A stretch of 64,000 bases of DNA from Hyphomicrobiales bacterium (GCA_900473805.1 UCMS01000006.1:667736-731735), one strand, 5' to 3'. Positions 45,907-55,385 are shown, numbered from the stretch's first letter. Notes: generated from the sequence alone by a model not told the origin. Program-made: numbers and translations.

Positions 45907-47040
45907 TCAGATGACGTAGGACTTCAGCGGTTCGAAGCCGTTGAACGCCACCGCCGAATAGGTGGTGGTGTAGGCGCCGGTGCCTTCGATCAGAACCTCG
46001 TCGCCGATCGAGAGCGAGATCGGCAGCGGATACATGTTCTTCTCGTAGAGCACGTCGGCCGAATCGCAGGTCGGGCCGGCGATGACGCAGGGCTCCATGG
46101 CATCGGCGTCACGGACGGTACGGATCGGGTAACGGATCGCTTCGTCCATGGTTTCGGCGAGACCGCCGAACTTGCCGATGTCGAGGAACACCCAGCGGTG
46201 CTCGTCATTGTCCGACTTCTTCGAGATCAGGACGACTTCCGCCTTGATCACGCCGGCATTGCCGACCATGCCGCGGCCCGGCTCGATGATGGTCTGCGGG
46301 ATGTTGTTGCCGAAGTGCTTCTTCAGCGCACCGGTGATTGCACGACCATAGGCTTCCGCCGACGGGATGTCGCGCAGATACTTGGTCGGGAAACCGCCAC
46401 CCATGTTGACCATCTGCAGGTGAATGCCCTGCTTGGCGAGCGACGAGAACACGCGCTTGGCATCGGCGAGTGCCGAATCCCAGGCATCGACCTTGGTCAT
46501 CTGCGAGCCGACATGGAACGACACGCCGAACGAATCGAGGCCGAGCTGATGCGCGTAGACGAGCACGTCGACGGCCATCTGCGGTACGCAACCGAACTTG
46601 CGCGACAGCGGCCATTCGGCACCTTCGCCATCGGTGAGGACGCGGCAGAACACGCGGGCGCCGGGGGCGGCACGGGCGATCTTCTCGACTTCCTCGTGGC
46701 TGTCGACGGCATAGAGGTTGACACCGAGCGCATGAGCGCGGGCGATGTCGCGTTCCTTCTTGATGGTGTTGCCGAACGAGATGCGCGAGGCATCCGCCCC
46801 GGCATCAAGGGCCATCTGGATTTCCGCGACCGAAGCGCAGTCGAAGTTCGAGCCGAGCGAGGCCAGGAGCTGGAGGATCTCTGGCGCCGGGTTCGCCTTG
46901 ACTGCGTAGTAGATGGCGCTGTCCGGCAGGGCATGACGGAAGGCACCGAAATTGTCGCGCACGACGTCGAGGTCAACCACGAGGCAGGGACCTTCGGGAC
47001 GTCGGGTGTTGATGAAGTCGAGGATGCGAGCAGTGGTCAT
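45907..47040 (-). CDS. Ornithine decarboxylase (fold type III)
   Basis: A 377-residue alanine-racemase-fold decarboxylase that makes putrescine from ornithine. The PLP lysine is Lys48 in YYAVKANPAPE, with SFHVGSQ, the phosphate loop EPGRGMVG and the second-subunit cysteine in GPTCDSADVLYE. The length fits the compact eukaryotic-like enzymes of rhizobia (about 377) rather than the long fold-I SpeC/SpeF. The ATG at 47040 is the family start, although the frame stays open far upstream through the leader. Confidence 0.93.
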   Translation of the reverse strand: MTTARILDFINTRRPEGPCLVVDLDVVRDNFGAFRHALPDSAIYYAVKANPAPEILQLLASLGSNFDCASVAEIQMALDAGADASRISFGNTIKKERDIARAHALGVNLYAVDSHEEVEKIARAAPGARVFCRVLTDGEGAEWPLSRKFGCVPQMAVDVLVYAHQLGLDSFGVSFHVGSQMTKVDAWDSALADAKRVFSSLAKQGIHLQMVNMGGGFPTKYLRDIPSAEAYGRAITGALKKHFGNNIPQTIIEPGRGMVGNAGVIKAEVVLISKKSDNDEHRWVFLDIGKFGGLAETMDEAIRYPIRTVRDADAMEPCVIAGPTCDSADVLYEKNMYPLPISLSIGDEVLIEGTGAYTTTYSAVAFNGFEPLKSYVI

Positions 47041-47472
47041 CGATGTAACCTTCCATATTCCAGCGATACCCGAAGCGGCCAAGCTTCGGATGGACAAAGG
47101 ACGGCGAGACATCGCTCGAAACCAGTCGGTGGAGACACCGGTACCGTACGAACGCTCGACGCGCGAAACGATGGATGAACGCACTCTTGCCTGAGCGCAT
47201 AAATCCGCTTTGTCTGCCATGGATTGGAGGGAGACCCTACCGCACTTCCGGCAATGATGGTGTGCCTCTTCAGTACCCCGGCTGATGGAAAGCCGGCAGA
47301 GAACCAGAAAGGCCCGCACCGTCGTTGCTTCAAGATGTCCTCGCATTTCCCGGTTGGCCGGAATAGCGACTGGAGGGGTTAGTTCCAGGTACCTTACCGA
47401 TGACCTCACCTTAGGGATAAATCCCAGTTCGAGGGTCGGCGGACACCCACAGGCACGTGCGACTTTGGGCAA
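47041..47472 (-). ncRNA. Long leader of the ornithine decarboxylase gene, candidate speF RNA motif
   Basis: About 430 bases lie between the predicted promoter and the ODC start with no conserved protein. A structured RNA called speF was described upstream of this gene in alphaproteobacteria, with similar length and position, so this is the likely identity; I cannot run a covariance search. The leader includes an open frame from ATG 47200 that overlaps the ODC start out of frame and codes an Arg-rich N-terminus (MRSGKSAFIHRFARRAFVRY), and another in-frame ATG at 47220. Confidence 0.55.
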
Positions 47473-47477
47473 GCACG

Positions 47478-47506
47478 GAGATAAGAAAGCCAGCCGTCAT
47501 AATCAA
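47478..47506 (-). promoter_or_regulatory. Putative sigma-70 promoter of the ODC leader
   Basis: On the minus strand TTGATT and TATCTC are 17 bases apart, giving a start near 47471. It faces the LysR-type gene, whose own promoter must overlap the 47507-47614 gap. Confidence 0.45.
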
Positions 47507-47614
47507 GCGTTTTTTTGACCTGAGCGCTAAGTTTTTGGGGGGCCTTCGCGATATCTGTTGAACGAACAGGCCCTAGTGTTCACAATCATGACAGACAGGG
47601 AGACCGACAGCCTG

Positions 47615-48511
47615 ATGGACACACTGACCCGAATTCGCGCCTTCATCGACGTGGTGGAAGCCGAAGGATTCTCCGCAGCAGCCCGCAAGACGGGCCGATC
47701 AAAGGCGCTGCTTTCCAAGTATGTCCGTGAATTGGAAGACGAATTGGGCGCGCTGCTGCTCAACCGCACCACCCGGCAGTTCTCCATGACCGAGGCGGGC
47801 CACACCTATTATCGCACGGCCGCCGACATCCTGAAGGAGATCGACAACCTTGCCGATCTCGTGCGTGAGAACAATGCGGACCTCAAAGGCAAGCTCAAGG
47901 TTACCCTGCCGCGCACCTTCATCGACGCGGAAATCGGCCAATCGCTGATCGATTTCGCCAGCGAAAATCCGGAACTGGCGCTCGAAATCGTGGCCGAAGA
48001 CCGCTTCGTCGACCTGATCGAAGAGGGTTTTGACCTCGGGATCCGAATCACCAAGCTGGACGACTCAGGCATGATCGCCCGCAAGCTCTCCGATTTCCGC
48101 ATCTATGCCTGCGCGACGCCGGCTTTCGTCGCGGCCCATGGACCGCTTGCGCATCCGAGCGAACTCTCCCGCCTGCCCTTCCTCATCGACACCAATTCCC
48201 GCTCGCACAACAGCGTTCGCTTCGTCGAACCCGAAGACGGCGCGACGATCTCCGTCAGTGTCAGCGGCCCGATCGAAGTGAACAGCCCGCAGGCGACACT
48301 GCGTGCCGCCCGCGCGGGCCTCGGCATCGCCATGATCCCCGACTTCATCGCCCGCCCCTATATCGCGTCGGGCGAACTCGTCTCCCTGTTCGACGATTTC
48401 ATCCCGAAGGATCGCGGCATCTATGCCGTTTATCCGCATCGTCGCTATCTGCCGGCCAAGGTGCGCGCCTTCGTCGACTATCTCCACGCATGGTTCAAGC
48501 GCTATTCCTGA
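47615..48511 (+). CDS. LysR-family transcriptional regulator
   Basis: A 298-residue LysR protein of the CrgA/AaeR-like group. The N-terminal helix-turn-helix is TRIRAFIDVVEAEGFSAAAR with SKALLSKYVRELEDELGALL, followed by a type-2 periplasmic-binding effector domain (ATPAFVAAHGPLAHPSELS). Family members start at MDTLTRIRAF, hence 47615; ATG 47588 and TTG 47558 are upstream options. It is divergent from ODC and could regulate it, but this arrangement alone does not prove it. Confidence 0.9.
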   Translation: MDTLTRIRAFIDVVEAEGFSAAARKTGRSKALLSKYVRELEDELGALLLNRTTRQFSMTEAGHTYYRTAADILKEIDNLADLVRENNADLKGKLKVTLPRTFIDAEIGQSLIDFASENPELALEIVAEDRFVDLIEEGFDLGIRITKLDDSGMIARKLSDFRIYACATPAFVAAHGPLAHPSELSRLPFLIDTNSRSHNSVRFVEPEDGATISVSVSGPIEVNSPQATLRAARAGLGIAMIPDFIARPYIASGELVSLFDDFIPKDRGIYAVYPHRRYLPAKVRAFVDYLHAWFKRYS

Positions 48512-48598
48512 CCGCCGGATGGAACAACGGGTCCCATTTTCGTCCCAATCGTCGGGCACGGAGGGCACCCGAAACGGAACGCGGGAAGGTCGACTTAC

Positions 48599-49243
48599 AT
48601 GCGCGGATGCCTTGGATACGCAGTAACAGCGCTCGGACTGTTGCTCGCCACGCCCGCCTGGTCGCACCCTCACATCTTCGCCGAGGCAAGGCTCGAGATC
48701 GTGGCGGCCGACGATGGCACCGTCAAGGAACTGCGCAATGTCTGGCGCTTTGATGACGTGTTCTCATCCAGCGTTCTCATGGACTTCGACAAGAACAGCG
48801 ACCTGAAGCTCGACCACGGCGAATTGCAGGAGATCGCCCACACGATCCGGGAATCGCTCGGCGACTACAGCTATTTCACCTTCATATCCAAGGACGGCGC
48901 CTCGTCCGACGTGGCAAAGCCCGATGTCTTCAATGTCGACTACAAGGACAACCAGCTCCTCGTCTTCTTCATTGCCAAGCCGAAAACACCATTGAAGATC
49001 GGTGGCCGAATGAATTTCGGCGTCTACGACCCGACCCTTTATACGGCCATCGACTTCGCCAAAGACAGTGACATCGTCGTTGAGGGCAAGGCTTTCGCCG
49101 CCTGCAAGCACCAGGTCGTGCGGCCGGATCCCGACCAGGTAATCGCCCAGAACCAGTCGAACCTGACGGAAGCCTTTTTCAACGACCCCGCCGGCACGGA
49201 CATGGGCAAGCTCTTTGCGACCCGACTGGAGCTGACATGCTGA
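48599..49243 (+). CDS. DUF1007 family periplasmic protein
   Basis: A 214-residue exported protein. The signal peptide ends ATPAWSHPHIFAEA, so the mature protein begins with a histidine pair that could bind metal. DUF1007 proteins are commonly encoded next to nickel/cobalt-type transporters, as here: the downstream gene overlaps by 7 bases. A role as metal-binding partner is inferred from that pairing. Confidence 0.85.
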   Translation: MRGCLGYAVTALGLLLATPAWSHPHIFAEARLEIVAADDGTVKELRNVWRFDDVFSSSVLMDFDKNSDLKLDHGELQEIAHTIRESLGDYSYFTFISKDGASSDVAKPDVFNVDYKDNQLLVFFIAKPKTPLKIGGRMNFGVYDPTLYTAIDFAKDSDIVVEGKAFAACKHQVVRPDPDQVIAQNQSNLTEAFFNDPAGTDMGKLFATRLELTC

Positions 49244-50370
49244 GGCGCATCCGGGAGCACAAAGCTCTGCCCATCGTGCTGACGCTGGGCGCTCTGCTTC
49301 TTGCTTCGGGCATCGCCCACGCCGCCTCTCCCCTCGGAGTGGGTGCGGCCGAACCGTCCTACCAGCCGGCAGGCGGCCCATTCGCCCATCTCCTCGTCTG
49401 GATCAACACACATCAGCAGGCTTTTTACCGATCGCTGACCACAGCTCTGAAGGCCATGCGTGAAGACCCTTGGGCACTGGCGACCCTTGTCGGCCTCTCG
49501 TTCGCCTATGGTGTCTTTCACGCCGCCGGCCCCGGCCACGGCAAGGCAGTCATCTCGTCCTACATGCTGGCCAATGAGATCGAACTGAAACGCGGCGTGC
49601 TCGTCGCCTTCGTCTCGGCCCTGCTGCAGGCAGTTGTCGCGATTGCCGTTGTCGGTTCGGCCTATTTCGTGCTGCGTGGCACCGCGATCACCATGACCGT
49701 CGCGACCCAGGCACTGGAGACGGCGAGTTACGCCATGATCGTCGCCTTCGGCGTCTGGCTCCTGATCCACAAGTTGCGGGTCTCCTTCGCCCCTGCCCTG
49801 CGCCGTCCGGAGACGGCATCATCGCTGTTCGATGGACCGGCAGCCACCATGCCCGGGCCGGGCGTCACAGCATCGCTCTTCGCTACTGCGGACGCACAGA
49901 TCACGTCACCAAAAGACGGCTCCGTCGCACAATCCCGCTTCCGCGCAGACGCCGTCTCCCACGATCACGACGCGCTGGCCCCGGGATCCGTCTGCCATGA
50001 ATGTGGCATCACCCACGCGCCGGACCCGGCGCTGCTGCGCATGAGCGTTTTCGGTCTACGTGATGCCTGGTCTGCGGTGATTGCCGTTGGCCTGCGTCCC
50101 TGCTCGGGCGCGCTTTTGGTCATGACCTTCGCACTGCTCAACGGGCTGGTGCTCGGCGGCGTCCTGTCCGTGTTTGCCATGGCGCTCGGCACAGCCATCA
50201 CGGTCTCCGTTCTGGCAAGCCTTGCTGTCGGCGCCAAAGGCCTGGCACTGCGGCTGTCCGGCCCCGGTTCCCGACGGGCGGGCATGGTGGCCAGCGGCAT
50301 CGAGGTCGGTGCCGCCGTTCTCGTCATTCTGCTGGGCACCCTGCTCCTGGCCGCAAGTGTGCAGGGCTGA
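49237..50370 (+). CDS. Nickel/cobalt exporter-type membrane protein (RcnA/NiCoT-like)
   Basis: A 377-residue membrane protein with about six hydrophobic segments. Family motifs are AYGVFHAAGPGHGKAVISSY in an early helix and AVGLRPCSGALLVMTFAL in a later one. The central loop between them is long and carries a possible metal site (SHDHD, CHECGITH). It overlaps the DUF1007 gene and probably works with it in export of a divalent metal; nickel, cobalt or zinc cannot be told apart. Confidence 0.87.
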   Translation: MLRRIREHKALPIVLTLGALLLASGIAHAASPLGVGAAEPSYQPAGGPFAHLLVWINTHQQAFYRSLTTALKAMREDPWALATLVGLSFAYGVFHAAGPGHGKAVISSYMLANEIELKRGVLVAFVSALLQAVVAIAVVGSAYFVLRGTAITMTVATQALETASYAMIVAFGVWLLIHKLRVSFAPALRRPETASSLFDGPAATMPGPGVTASLFATADAQITSPKDGSVAQSRFRADAVSHDHDALAPGSVCHECGITHAPDPALLRMSVFGLRDAWSAVIAVGLRPCSGALLVMTFALLNGLVLGGVLSVFAMALGTAITVSVLASLAVGAKGLALRLSGPGSRRAGMVASGIEVGAAVLVILLGTLLLAASVQG

Positions 50371-50383
50371 GCCGCCGCCCCGG

Positions 50384-50785
50384 TCAGTCGTTCTCGTGGC
50401 TGCGCTGATAGCGTGAGCGCAGCCAAAGGATAAGGAACATCGCCATCAGGCCGATAGCACCGACGAACGCGCCGAGTTCCGGCGAATAAGCGCCGATCCC
50501 CAACACGATGGTCGGCAGGAGCAGCATCAACCCGACGACCACTGCAACGACGATGGCCGCAGAAACGGCTGGAGACTTCGGCGCGTCAGAAGGTGTGCTG
50601 CCTTCGGCACGCGGCCGGTGCATCGGTTCTGGCAGGAAGCGGAAGGCATAGACGACGAGACCGATGAGCACGCAGATCCCGACGGAATAGGCGACCGTCG
50701 TATTGAGATAGCTGCCATAGGCGAGTGCTGCGACGACCAGCACCGTGCCGACGTTCAGGATGATGCTGAAGATGTTCTTTTCCAA
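50384..50785 (-). CDS. Small hypothetical inner membrane protein
   Basis: A protein of about 133 residues with four hydrophobic segments: IILNVGTVLVVAALAYGSYL, VAYSVGICVLIGLVVYAF, VSAAIVVAVVVGLMLLLPTI and AFVGAIGLMAMFLILWL, ending in a charged tail. I do not recognise a family. A TTG at 50785 is the most likely start, since no ATG precedes the first membrane segment; the ribosome binding site is weak. It lies 19 bases after the acetyltransferase gene and is probably cotranscribed with it. Confidence 0.6.
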   Translation of the reverse strand: MEKNIFSIILNVGTVLVVAALAYGSYLNTTVAYSVGICVLIGLVVYAFRFLPEPMHRPRAEGSTPSDAPKSPAVSAAIVVAVVVGLMLLLPTIVLGIGAYSPELGAFVGAIGLMAMFLILWLRSRYQRSHEND

Positions 50786-50804
50786 GGGGCGTCTTTCTAT
50801 TGTC

Positions 50805-51509
50805 TTAGGCCTGTCCGAAGGACGGATTGGTTGCCGCGCGCTGGGCGCGCAGGTCTTCCAGGCGATGTATCTGCCGACCTTCGGCGTCGAAATTTTCCGG
50901 CGCCAGCCAAGCTTCGAAAGCCGCACCGACCAGCGGCCATTCGCTGTCGATGATCGAGAACCAGGCAGTGTCGCGGTTCTTGCCCTTGGACAGCATGTGC
51001 TGGCGAAAGACGCCTTCGAACTGGAAACCGTAGCGGATCGCCGATGCCTTGCTCGGCGCGTTTTCATTGTGGCACTTCCACTCGTAGCGCCGATAGCCGA
51101 GATCGTCGAACACGTGCTTCGCCAGCAGGTAATGCGCTTCCGTTGCAAGGGGTGTGCGGCTCATGGCGGGACCATGCGCCACGCCGCCGATCTCAACCAC
51201 GCCATTGGCAGGGTCAGGCCGCATGTAATTGGCCATGCCGACCACCTTGCCGCTCGCCTTGTCGCGGAATACTTCCGTCACCCATCCCCCCTTCTGCACA
51301 CCCGTCAGCCAGGCATCGAAGTCGGCAATGCCGGAAAAATCGGGCTGGGTGAAATAGGTGAGCAGCGGATTGATCTCGATCCCGCCGAGCCCATCCCACA
51401 ACGCTTCCAGATGCATTGCGCGGTCATAGGGTTCGATGGCGACGAAACGCCCCTCCAGCCGAACAGGCTGGGGAGCGGCACATCCCTTGAAGGTCGACAG
51501 ATCGCGCAT
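50805..51509 (-). CDS. RimJ/RimL-type GNAT acetyltransferase
   Basis: A 234-residue GNAT protein of the RimJ/RimL group: VRLEGRFVAIEPYDRA at the start, VVGMANYMRPDPANGVVEIG in the core and YEWKCHNENAPSKASAIRYGF in the acetyl-CoA and substrate region. Relatives acetylate ribosomal proteins or small amines. The C-terminal 30 residues are a charged extension. No substrate can be assigned. Confidence 0.87.
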   Translation of the reverse strand: MRDLSTFKGCAAPQPVRLEGRFVAIEPYDRAMHLEALWDGLGGIEINPLLTYFTQPDFSGIADFDAWLTGVQKGGWVTEVFRDKASGKVVGMANYMRPDPANGVVEIGGVAHGPAMSRTPLATEAHYLLAKHVFDDLGYRRYEWKCHNENAPSKASAIRYGFQFEGVFRQHMLSKGKNRDTAWFSIIDSEWPLVGAAFEAWLAPENFDAEGRQIHRLEDLRAQRAATNPSFGQA

Positions 51510-51609
51510 GGCGGGCCTCCGGCTAAACTGGTCGCCTGAGGCTTAGGCCACCGGCCGACCAAAGGCAACCGTCGGAGCAAGGCGCTGCCCTGCCCCGATG
51601 CCGAAGGGA

Positions 51610-52308
51610 TTACAGGCTGACCTTGGCAGAGGAGACCGTCGCCTCGATATGATCGACCAAGGCATCGGCAAGACCAAGCCGGCCGGCAAGCATGTCGAGA
51701 TAGCCGCGTTCGGTCCGCGTATCCGGCTCGATGGCAAGCCGCGAGGCCGTGTAGAGCTCGACCTTCTGCTCTTCGGTCACAGCAGACGCAACCAGCGCAT
51801 CGATGTCGGTCGGCTTGGCGAGTTCGCTTTCGATGAACGCTTCCGCCTCTGCGCCGAGACCCGACAGGTGGATCTTGTCCATGATGCGGCTGCGCTCCTC
51901 GGCATCGATATGCCCGTCGGCCTTGGCGGCGGCAATCATTGCCCGGAGCAGGCCGATTGCAAAATCGTTGCTGACGGCGGCCGGTTCGGTGCTGAAGGCA
52001 GACTCTTTCGGCGGAGGCAAAAGTTCAGGCAGGGCCTGCGTCGGCTCGGGCGCCTGGCCGGACTGATAATTCTTGTAGGCCTGATAGCCGAGGCCGGCGA
52101 TCACGGCGAGACCGCCAAGCTTCAGTGCGCCGCCACCCAGCGAACGGCCGGTCTTGGTTCCGAGCAGCACGGCAGCGAGGGCACCGGTCTTCCACGGATT
52201 GGCCTTGGCCATCTCCACCAGATCGGTGCCCTTTTGGCCGATCGAGCCGGAAGTACCCGGCATCTGTGATCCGAGGAATTGGTCCAAAAGTTTTTTGGCG
52301 TCGAACAT
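51610..52308 (-). CDS. DUF533 / TerB-like inner membrane protein
   Basis: A 232-residue protein of the DUF533 (YebE) family. The N-terminal third has a short hydrophobic stretch (GALKLGGLAVIAGLGYQAY). The C-terminal part is a TerB-like all-helical domain (LLRAMIAAAKADGHIDAEERSRI), a fold found in tellurite resistance proteins. Function is unknown; some homologues respond to envelope stress. A good AAGGAG precedes the ATG. Confidence 0.88.
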   Translation of the reverse strand: MFDAKKLLDQFLGSQMPGTSGSIGQKGTDLVEMAKANPWKTGALAAVLLGTKTGRSLGGGALKLGGLAVIAGLGYQAYKNYQSGQAPEPTQALPELLPPPKESAFSTEPAAVSNDFAIGLLRAMIAAAKADGHIDAEERSRIMDKIHLSGLGAEAEAFIESELAKPTDIDALVASAVTEEQKVELYTASRLAIEPDTRTERGYLDMLAGRLGLADALVDHIEATVSSAKVSL

Positions 52309-52394
52309 TACGGTCTCCTTGTTCAGCGTCTCGTTCCCTAGATAGGAACCGGGACGCTGAATACAATCGGAGACCGAAGGTTCCGGCGAGTACC

Positions 52395-53033
52395 TCAGCC
52401 CTTCAGGGCGGCCGCCTCGCTCGCGAGCTTGGTGATGCCGGCCCAGTCCCCTGCGGTGACCAGTTCCTTGGGCGCGACCCAGGATCCGCCGACGCAGACG
52501 ACGTTCGGCAGCGACAGGTAATCCATGGCATTCTTCAGCGAGATGCCGCCGGTCGGGCAGAACAGTGTGCCGGCGAGCGGCGAGGAAAGCGCCTTGAGAT
52601 AGGCAGCGCCACCGGCTTGTTCGGCCGGGAAGAACTTGAGGACCTCGTAACCCTCTTCGCGCAGCGCCATGACTTCGGAAGCCGTCGCGGCACCCGGCAG
52701 CAGAGGAATGTCAGACTGACGCGCCACGTCCAGCAGTTCCTGCGTCGTACCGGGGCTGACGATGAATTGCGAACCGGCATCGACGGCTGCGGCATAATGG
52801 CTCGCATTGAGGATCGTGCCTGCGCCGACGACGGCGCCTTCCACTTCCTCGGCGACGAGACGGACGGCTTCGAGTGCGGCGGCGGTGCGCAGCGTGATCT
52901 CGATCGCCTTCAAACCGCCGGCCACCAAGGCGCGCGCCAGCGGTACGGCCGCCTTGGCGTCCTCAATAATCAGCACCGGAACGACCGGCTGGAGCTTCAG
53001 GGTGGAGAGCAGCTTCGCGGTTTTTTCGCCCAT
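52395..53033 (-). CDS. eda: 2-dehydro-3-deoxy-phosphogluconate aldolase
   Basis: A 212-residue class I aldolase of the Entner-Doudoroff pathway, splitting KDPG into pyruvate and glyceraldehyde 3-phosphate. The Schiff-base lysine is Lys133 in [14 protein letters not shown], the catalytic Glu45 is in AIEITLRT, and the phosphate loop [10 protein letters not shown] is present. It is a lone gene here, without edd or zwf next to it. Confidence 0.94.
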   Translation of the reverse strand: MGEKTAKLLSTLKLQPVVPVLIIEDAKAAVPLARALVAGGLKAIEITLRTAAALEAVRLVAEEVEGAVVGAGTILNASHYAAAVDAGSQFIVSPGTTQELLDVARQSDIPLLPGAATASEVMALREEGYEVLKFFPAEQAGGAAYLKALSSPLAGTLFCPTGGISLKNAMDYLSLPNVVCVGGSWVAPKELVTAGDWAGITKLASEAAALKG

Positions 53034-53187
53034 GGCGGAGGCCTCTTTTAAAACGATTAGATCGGCATTTCACTACCGCGCGCGGGAGCACTTGTCGAGA
53101 CTGACCCGTAGCACGGAATCTTTCCAGTTTCCTAACAGCCTGGCCTCGTCTATGGTTGCAATGCGTAATTTTTCGGAGCGAGTGCGT

Positions 53188-53676
53188 ATGGCGAAGGAAA
53201 TCGAACGCAAGTTTCTCGTCCGCAACGACGGTTGGAAAACCGGCGTCACTTCCAGAACCAGGATCAGGCAAGCCTATATCGCCGCCGAAGCCGATCGCTC
53301 CGTGCGCATCCGCACACGCAACGACGAGACGGCGCAACTGACGATGAAATTTGGCACGAGCCATCTGACGCGCGATGAGTTCGAGTATCCGGTCCCCTAT
53401 CAAGACGCTCTTGAGATGATCGAGTTCGCCACAGGCAACGTGATCGAAAAGACCCGCTACACCGTCGATTTTGAAGGTTTCACCTGGGAAATCGACGTCT
53501 TCGAGGGTGCCTATCGCGGATTGGTCATTGCCGAGGTCGAAATGGCCTCTGAGCAGGACGATCCTTTGCTGCCCTCCTGGCTCGGGCGTGAGGTCACCGG
53601 CGACAAGCGCTATTCCAATCAGGCCCTGGCCACCCAGAGACTGCGGCCGGAGCTCGTGCATGCCATATCGCATTAG
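53188..53676 (+). CDS. CYTH domain protein (triphosphate tunnel metalloenzyme)
   Basis: A 162-residue CYTH protein with the defining N-terminal EIERKFLV (ExExK) motif and alternating charged strands forming the tunnel ([31 protein letters not shown]). Such enzymes cleave triphosphate or inorganic tripolyphosphate. The ATG at 53188 has GGAG nine bases upstream; the frame is open earlier but not conserved. Its 3' end overlaps the CHAD gene by 17 bases. Confidence 0.92.
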   Translation: MAKEIERKFLVRNDGWKTGVTSRTRIRQAYIAAEADRSVRIRTRNDETAQLTMKFGTSHLTRDEFEYPVPYQDALEMIEFATGNVIEKTRYTVDFEGFTWEIDVFEGAYRGLVIAEVEMASEQDDPLLPSWLGREVTGDKRYSNQALATQRLRPELVHAISH

Positions 53677-54589
53677 GCCGGCCAGGGAACTGACCGCCGA
53701 GGTCCGGTCTGTCGCGCGCCACCAACTGGGCATAGCCATCGCCGTTCTGAGCGACCGGCCTCACGGCCTGCACGAAGCAATCCACGAGGCGCGTAAGAAA
53801 TTCAAACGAGTCCGCGCTCTGCTGCGTCTTGTGGCGGACGCCGACAAACCATTCCAGAGCCGTGAAAATCAGCGCCTGCGCGACATCGCGCGCAGCCTGT
53901 CTCGCATCCGCGATGCCACAGCCCTCATGGAGACCGTGGCTCACCTCATCGATTTTGCCTTGAGCGAGGAGGAGAAAGAGACGCTTGAGGCGACCCGTAC
54001 GGTGCTGGAATTGCGCCGCGACGACATTGCTGCAAGCGAAACGGATCTGGAAGACAAGGTCGCAAAGGTCGTCGAGGAGTGCCGTAGCGCAGTCGACGCC
54101 CTCGATGCGCTGGAGCTTCCCGTCAAGACCGGCCCGGCGGCACGTCTTCTGGCCAAGGGCTGGCGAAAAACCCTCAAACGGGGCCGGGATGCGCTGCAGA
54201 CCTGCAAAGGCGAGGGCCACGGCGAGGCATTCCACGATCTACGCAAGACATCCCAAGCCTATTGGATGAACCTCTCCCTGCTGCGCGACCTCTGGCCGAG
54301 CGCCTTTTCCGCCAAGCGCCGGGAGGCCAAACGGCTGGTCGATCTGCTCGGGCATGAGCATGACCTGACCATCCTGACCGAACTCTTCGATAGCGAACCT
54401 GAACTCTTCGGAAACGGCGAAGGACAGGCTTTCCTGCTCGCCATCATTATCCGTCGGCAACAGGATCTGCGCCGCGACGCCTTGACCCTCGCCGACAACA
54501 TCTTCTCCGACCCACCGCGATTGGAGGCGAGCGTGATCGAAACTCTGTGGCACGCAGCCGCCCTCGGCGGAAAATCCGGAAGCGACTGA
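53660..54589 (+). CDS. CHAD domain protein
   Basis: A 309-residue helical CHAD protein with conserved histidine and lysine/arginine faces ([55 protein letters not shown]). CHAD domains bind polyphosphate, and the domain often sits in the same polypeptide as CYTH. Here it is separate but overlaps the CYTH gene. GGAG lies seven bases before the ATG. Confidence 0.92.
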   Translation: MPYRIRPARELTAEVRSVARHQLGIAIAVLSDRPHGLHEAIHEARKKFKRVRALLRLVADADKPFQSRENQRLRDIARSLSRIRDATALMETVAHLIDFALSEEEKETLEATRTVLELRRDDIAASETDLEDKVAKVVEECRSAVDALDALELPVKTGPAARLLAKGWRKTLKRGRDALQTCKGEGHGEAFHDLRKTSQAYWMNLSLLRDLWPSAFSAKRREAKRLVDLLGHEHDLTILTELFDSEPELFGNGEGQAFLLAIIIRRQQDLRRDALTLADNIFSDPPRLEASVIETLWHAAALGGKSGSD

Positions 54590-54623
54590 CGCTCATGTCC
54601 CGCTCCTCCGGCGATCTCCGATC

Positions 54624-55322
54624 ATGAGCCGTTCGCAGCGCCTCCTTTCCCTGCTGCAGGTGCTGCGCCGCCACCGCATGCCGGTCAGCGGAGCGACGCT
54701 TGCCGCCGAAACCGGGGTTTCGTTGCGCACGCTCTATCGCGACATCGCAACGCTTCAGGCCGAAGGCGCCGACATCGAGGGCGAGGCCGGCGTCGGTTAT
54801 GTCCTGCGGCCGGGCTACATGCTGCCGCCCCTGATGTTCTCCCGCGAGGAGATTGAAGCCCTGATGCTGGGCTTCCGTTTCGTCGAGAAGCGCACGGACC
54901 CAGCGATCGCCTCGGCAGCCCGCAACGCGCTTGCCAAGATCGATTCCGTTCTGCCGGACGATCTGCGCCGCGACATGGCAGACGTTCCCTTGCTCGTCGG
55001 CCCGGGCACCCCGCTGGTGCAGGATCGGGTTGACCTCGAGATCCTCCGCCTGGCCCTCCGCAATGAGAAGCCGCTTGCCATCACCTATCGCGATCAGCGT
55101 GGCGACCTCTCCAGCCGCACCGTCTGGCCCTGCGCCCTCACCTTCTTCGACGGCGTCCGCGTGCTTGTCGCCTGGTGCACCCTGCGCGAGAACTTTCGCC
55201 ATTTCCGCACAGACCGCATCGAGAGCGCTGCCGCGGGTGAAACCCGCTACCCCCGGAGACGGGCAGCCCTCCTCAAGGCATGGCGCCAGCAGCAAGCCAT
55301 TCCCGACAGTGCCGAGACATGA
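54624..55322 (+). CDS. HTH-WYL family transcriptional regulator (YafY-like)
   Basis: A 232-residue regulator with a DeoR-like N-terminal helix-turn-helix (VSGATLAAETGVSLRTLYRD) and a WYL domain (LAITYRDQRGDLSSRTVWPCAL, RTDRIESAA). WYL domains sense nucleotides or nucleic acid ligands. It lies upstream of the glyoxalase-fold gene on the same strand with a 63-base gap and may control it; the YafY plus VOC pairing is common. Confidence 0.88.
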   Translation: MSRSQRLLSLLQVLRRHRMPVSGATLAAETGVSLRTLYRDIATLQAEGADIEGEAGVGYVLRPGYMLPPLMFSREEIEALMLGFRFVEKRTDPAIASAARNALAKIDSVLPDDLRRDMADVPLLVGPGTPLVQDRVDLEILRLALRNEKPLAITYRDQRGDLSSRTVWPCALTFFDGVRVLVAWCTLRENFRHFRTDRIESAAAGETRYPRRRAALLKAWRQQQAIPDSAET

Positions 55323-55385
55323 TGCTGACACTTTTTGGCAGCGTGGCGAGTTAGGTTTGCGTCATCTAATCAACAGGAGATGACG

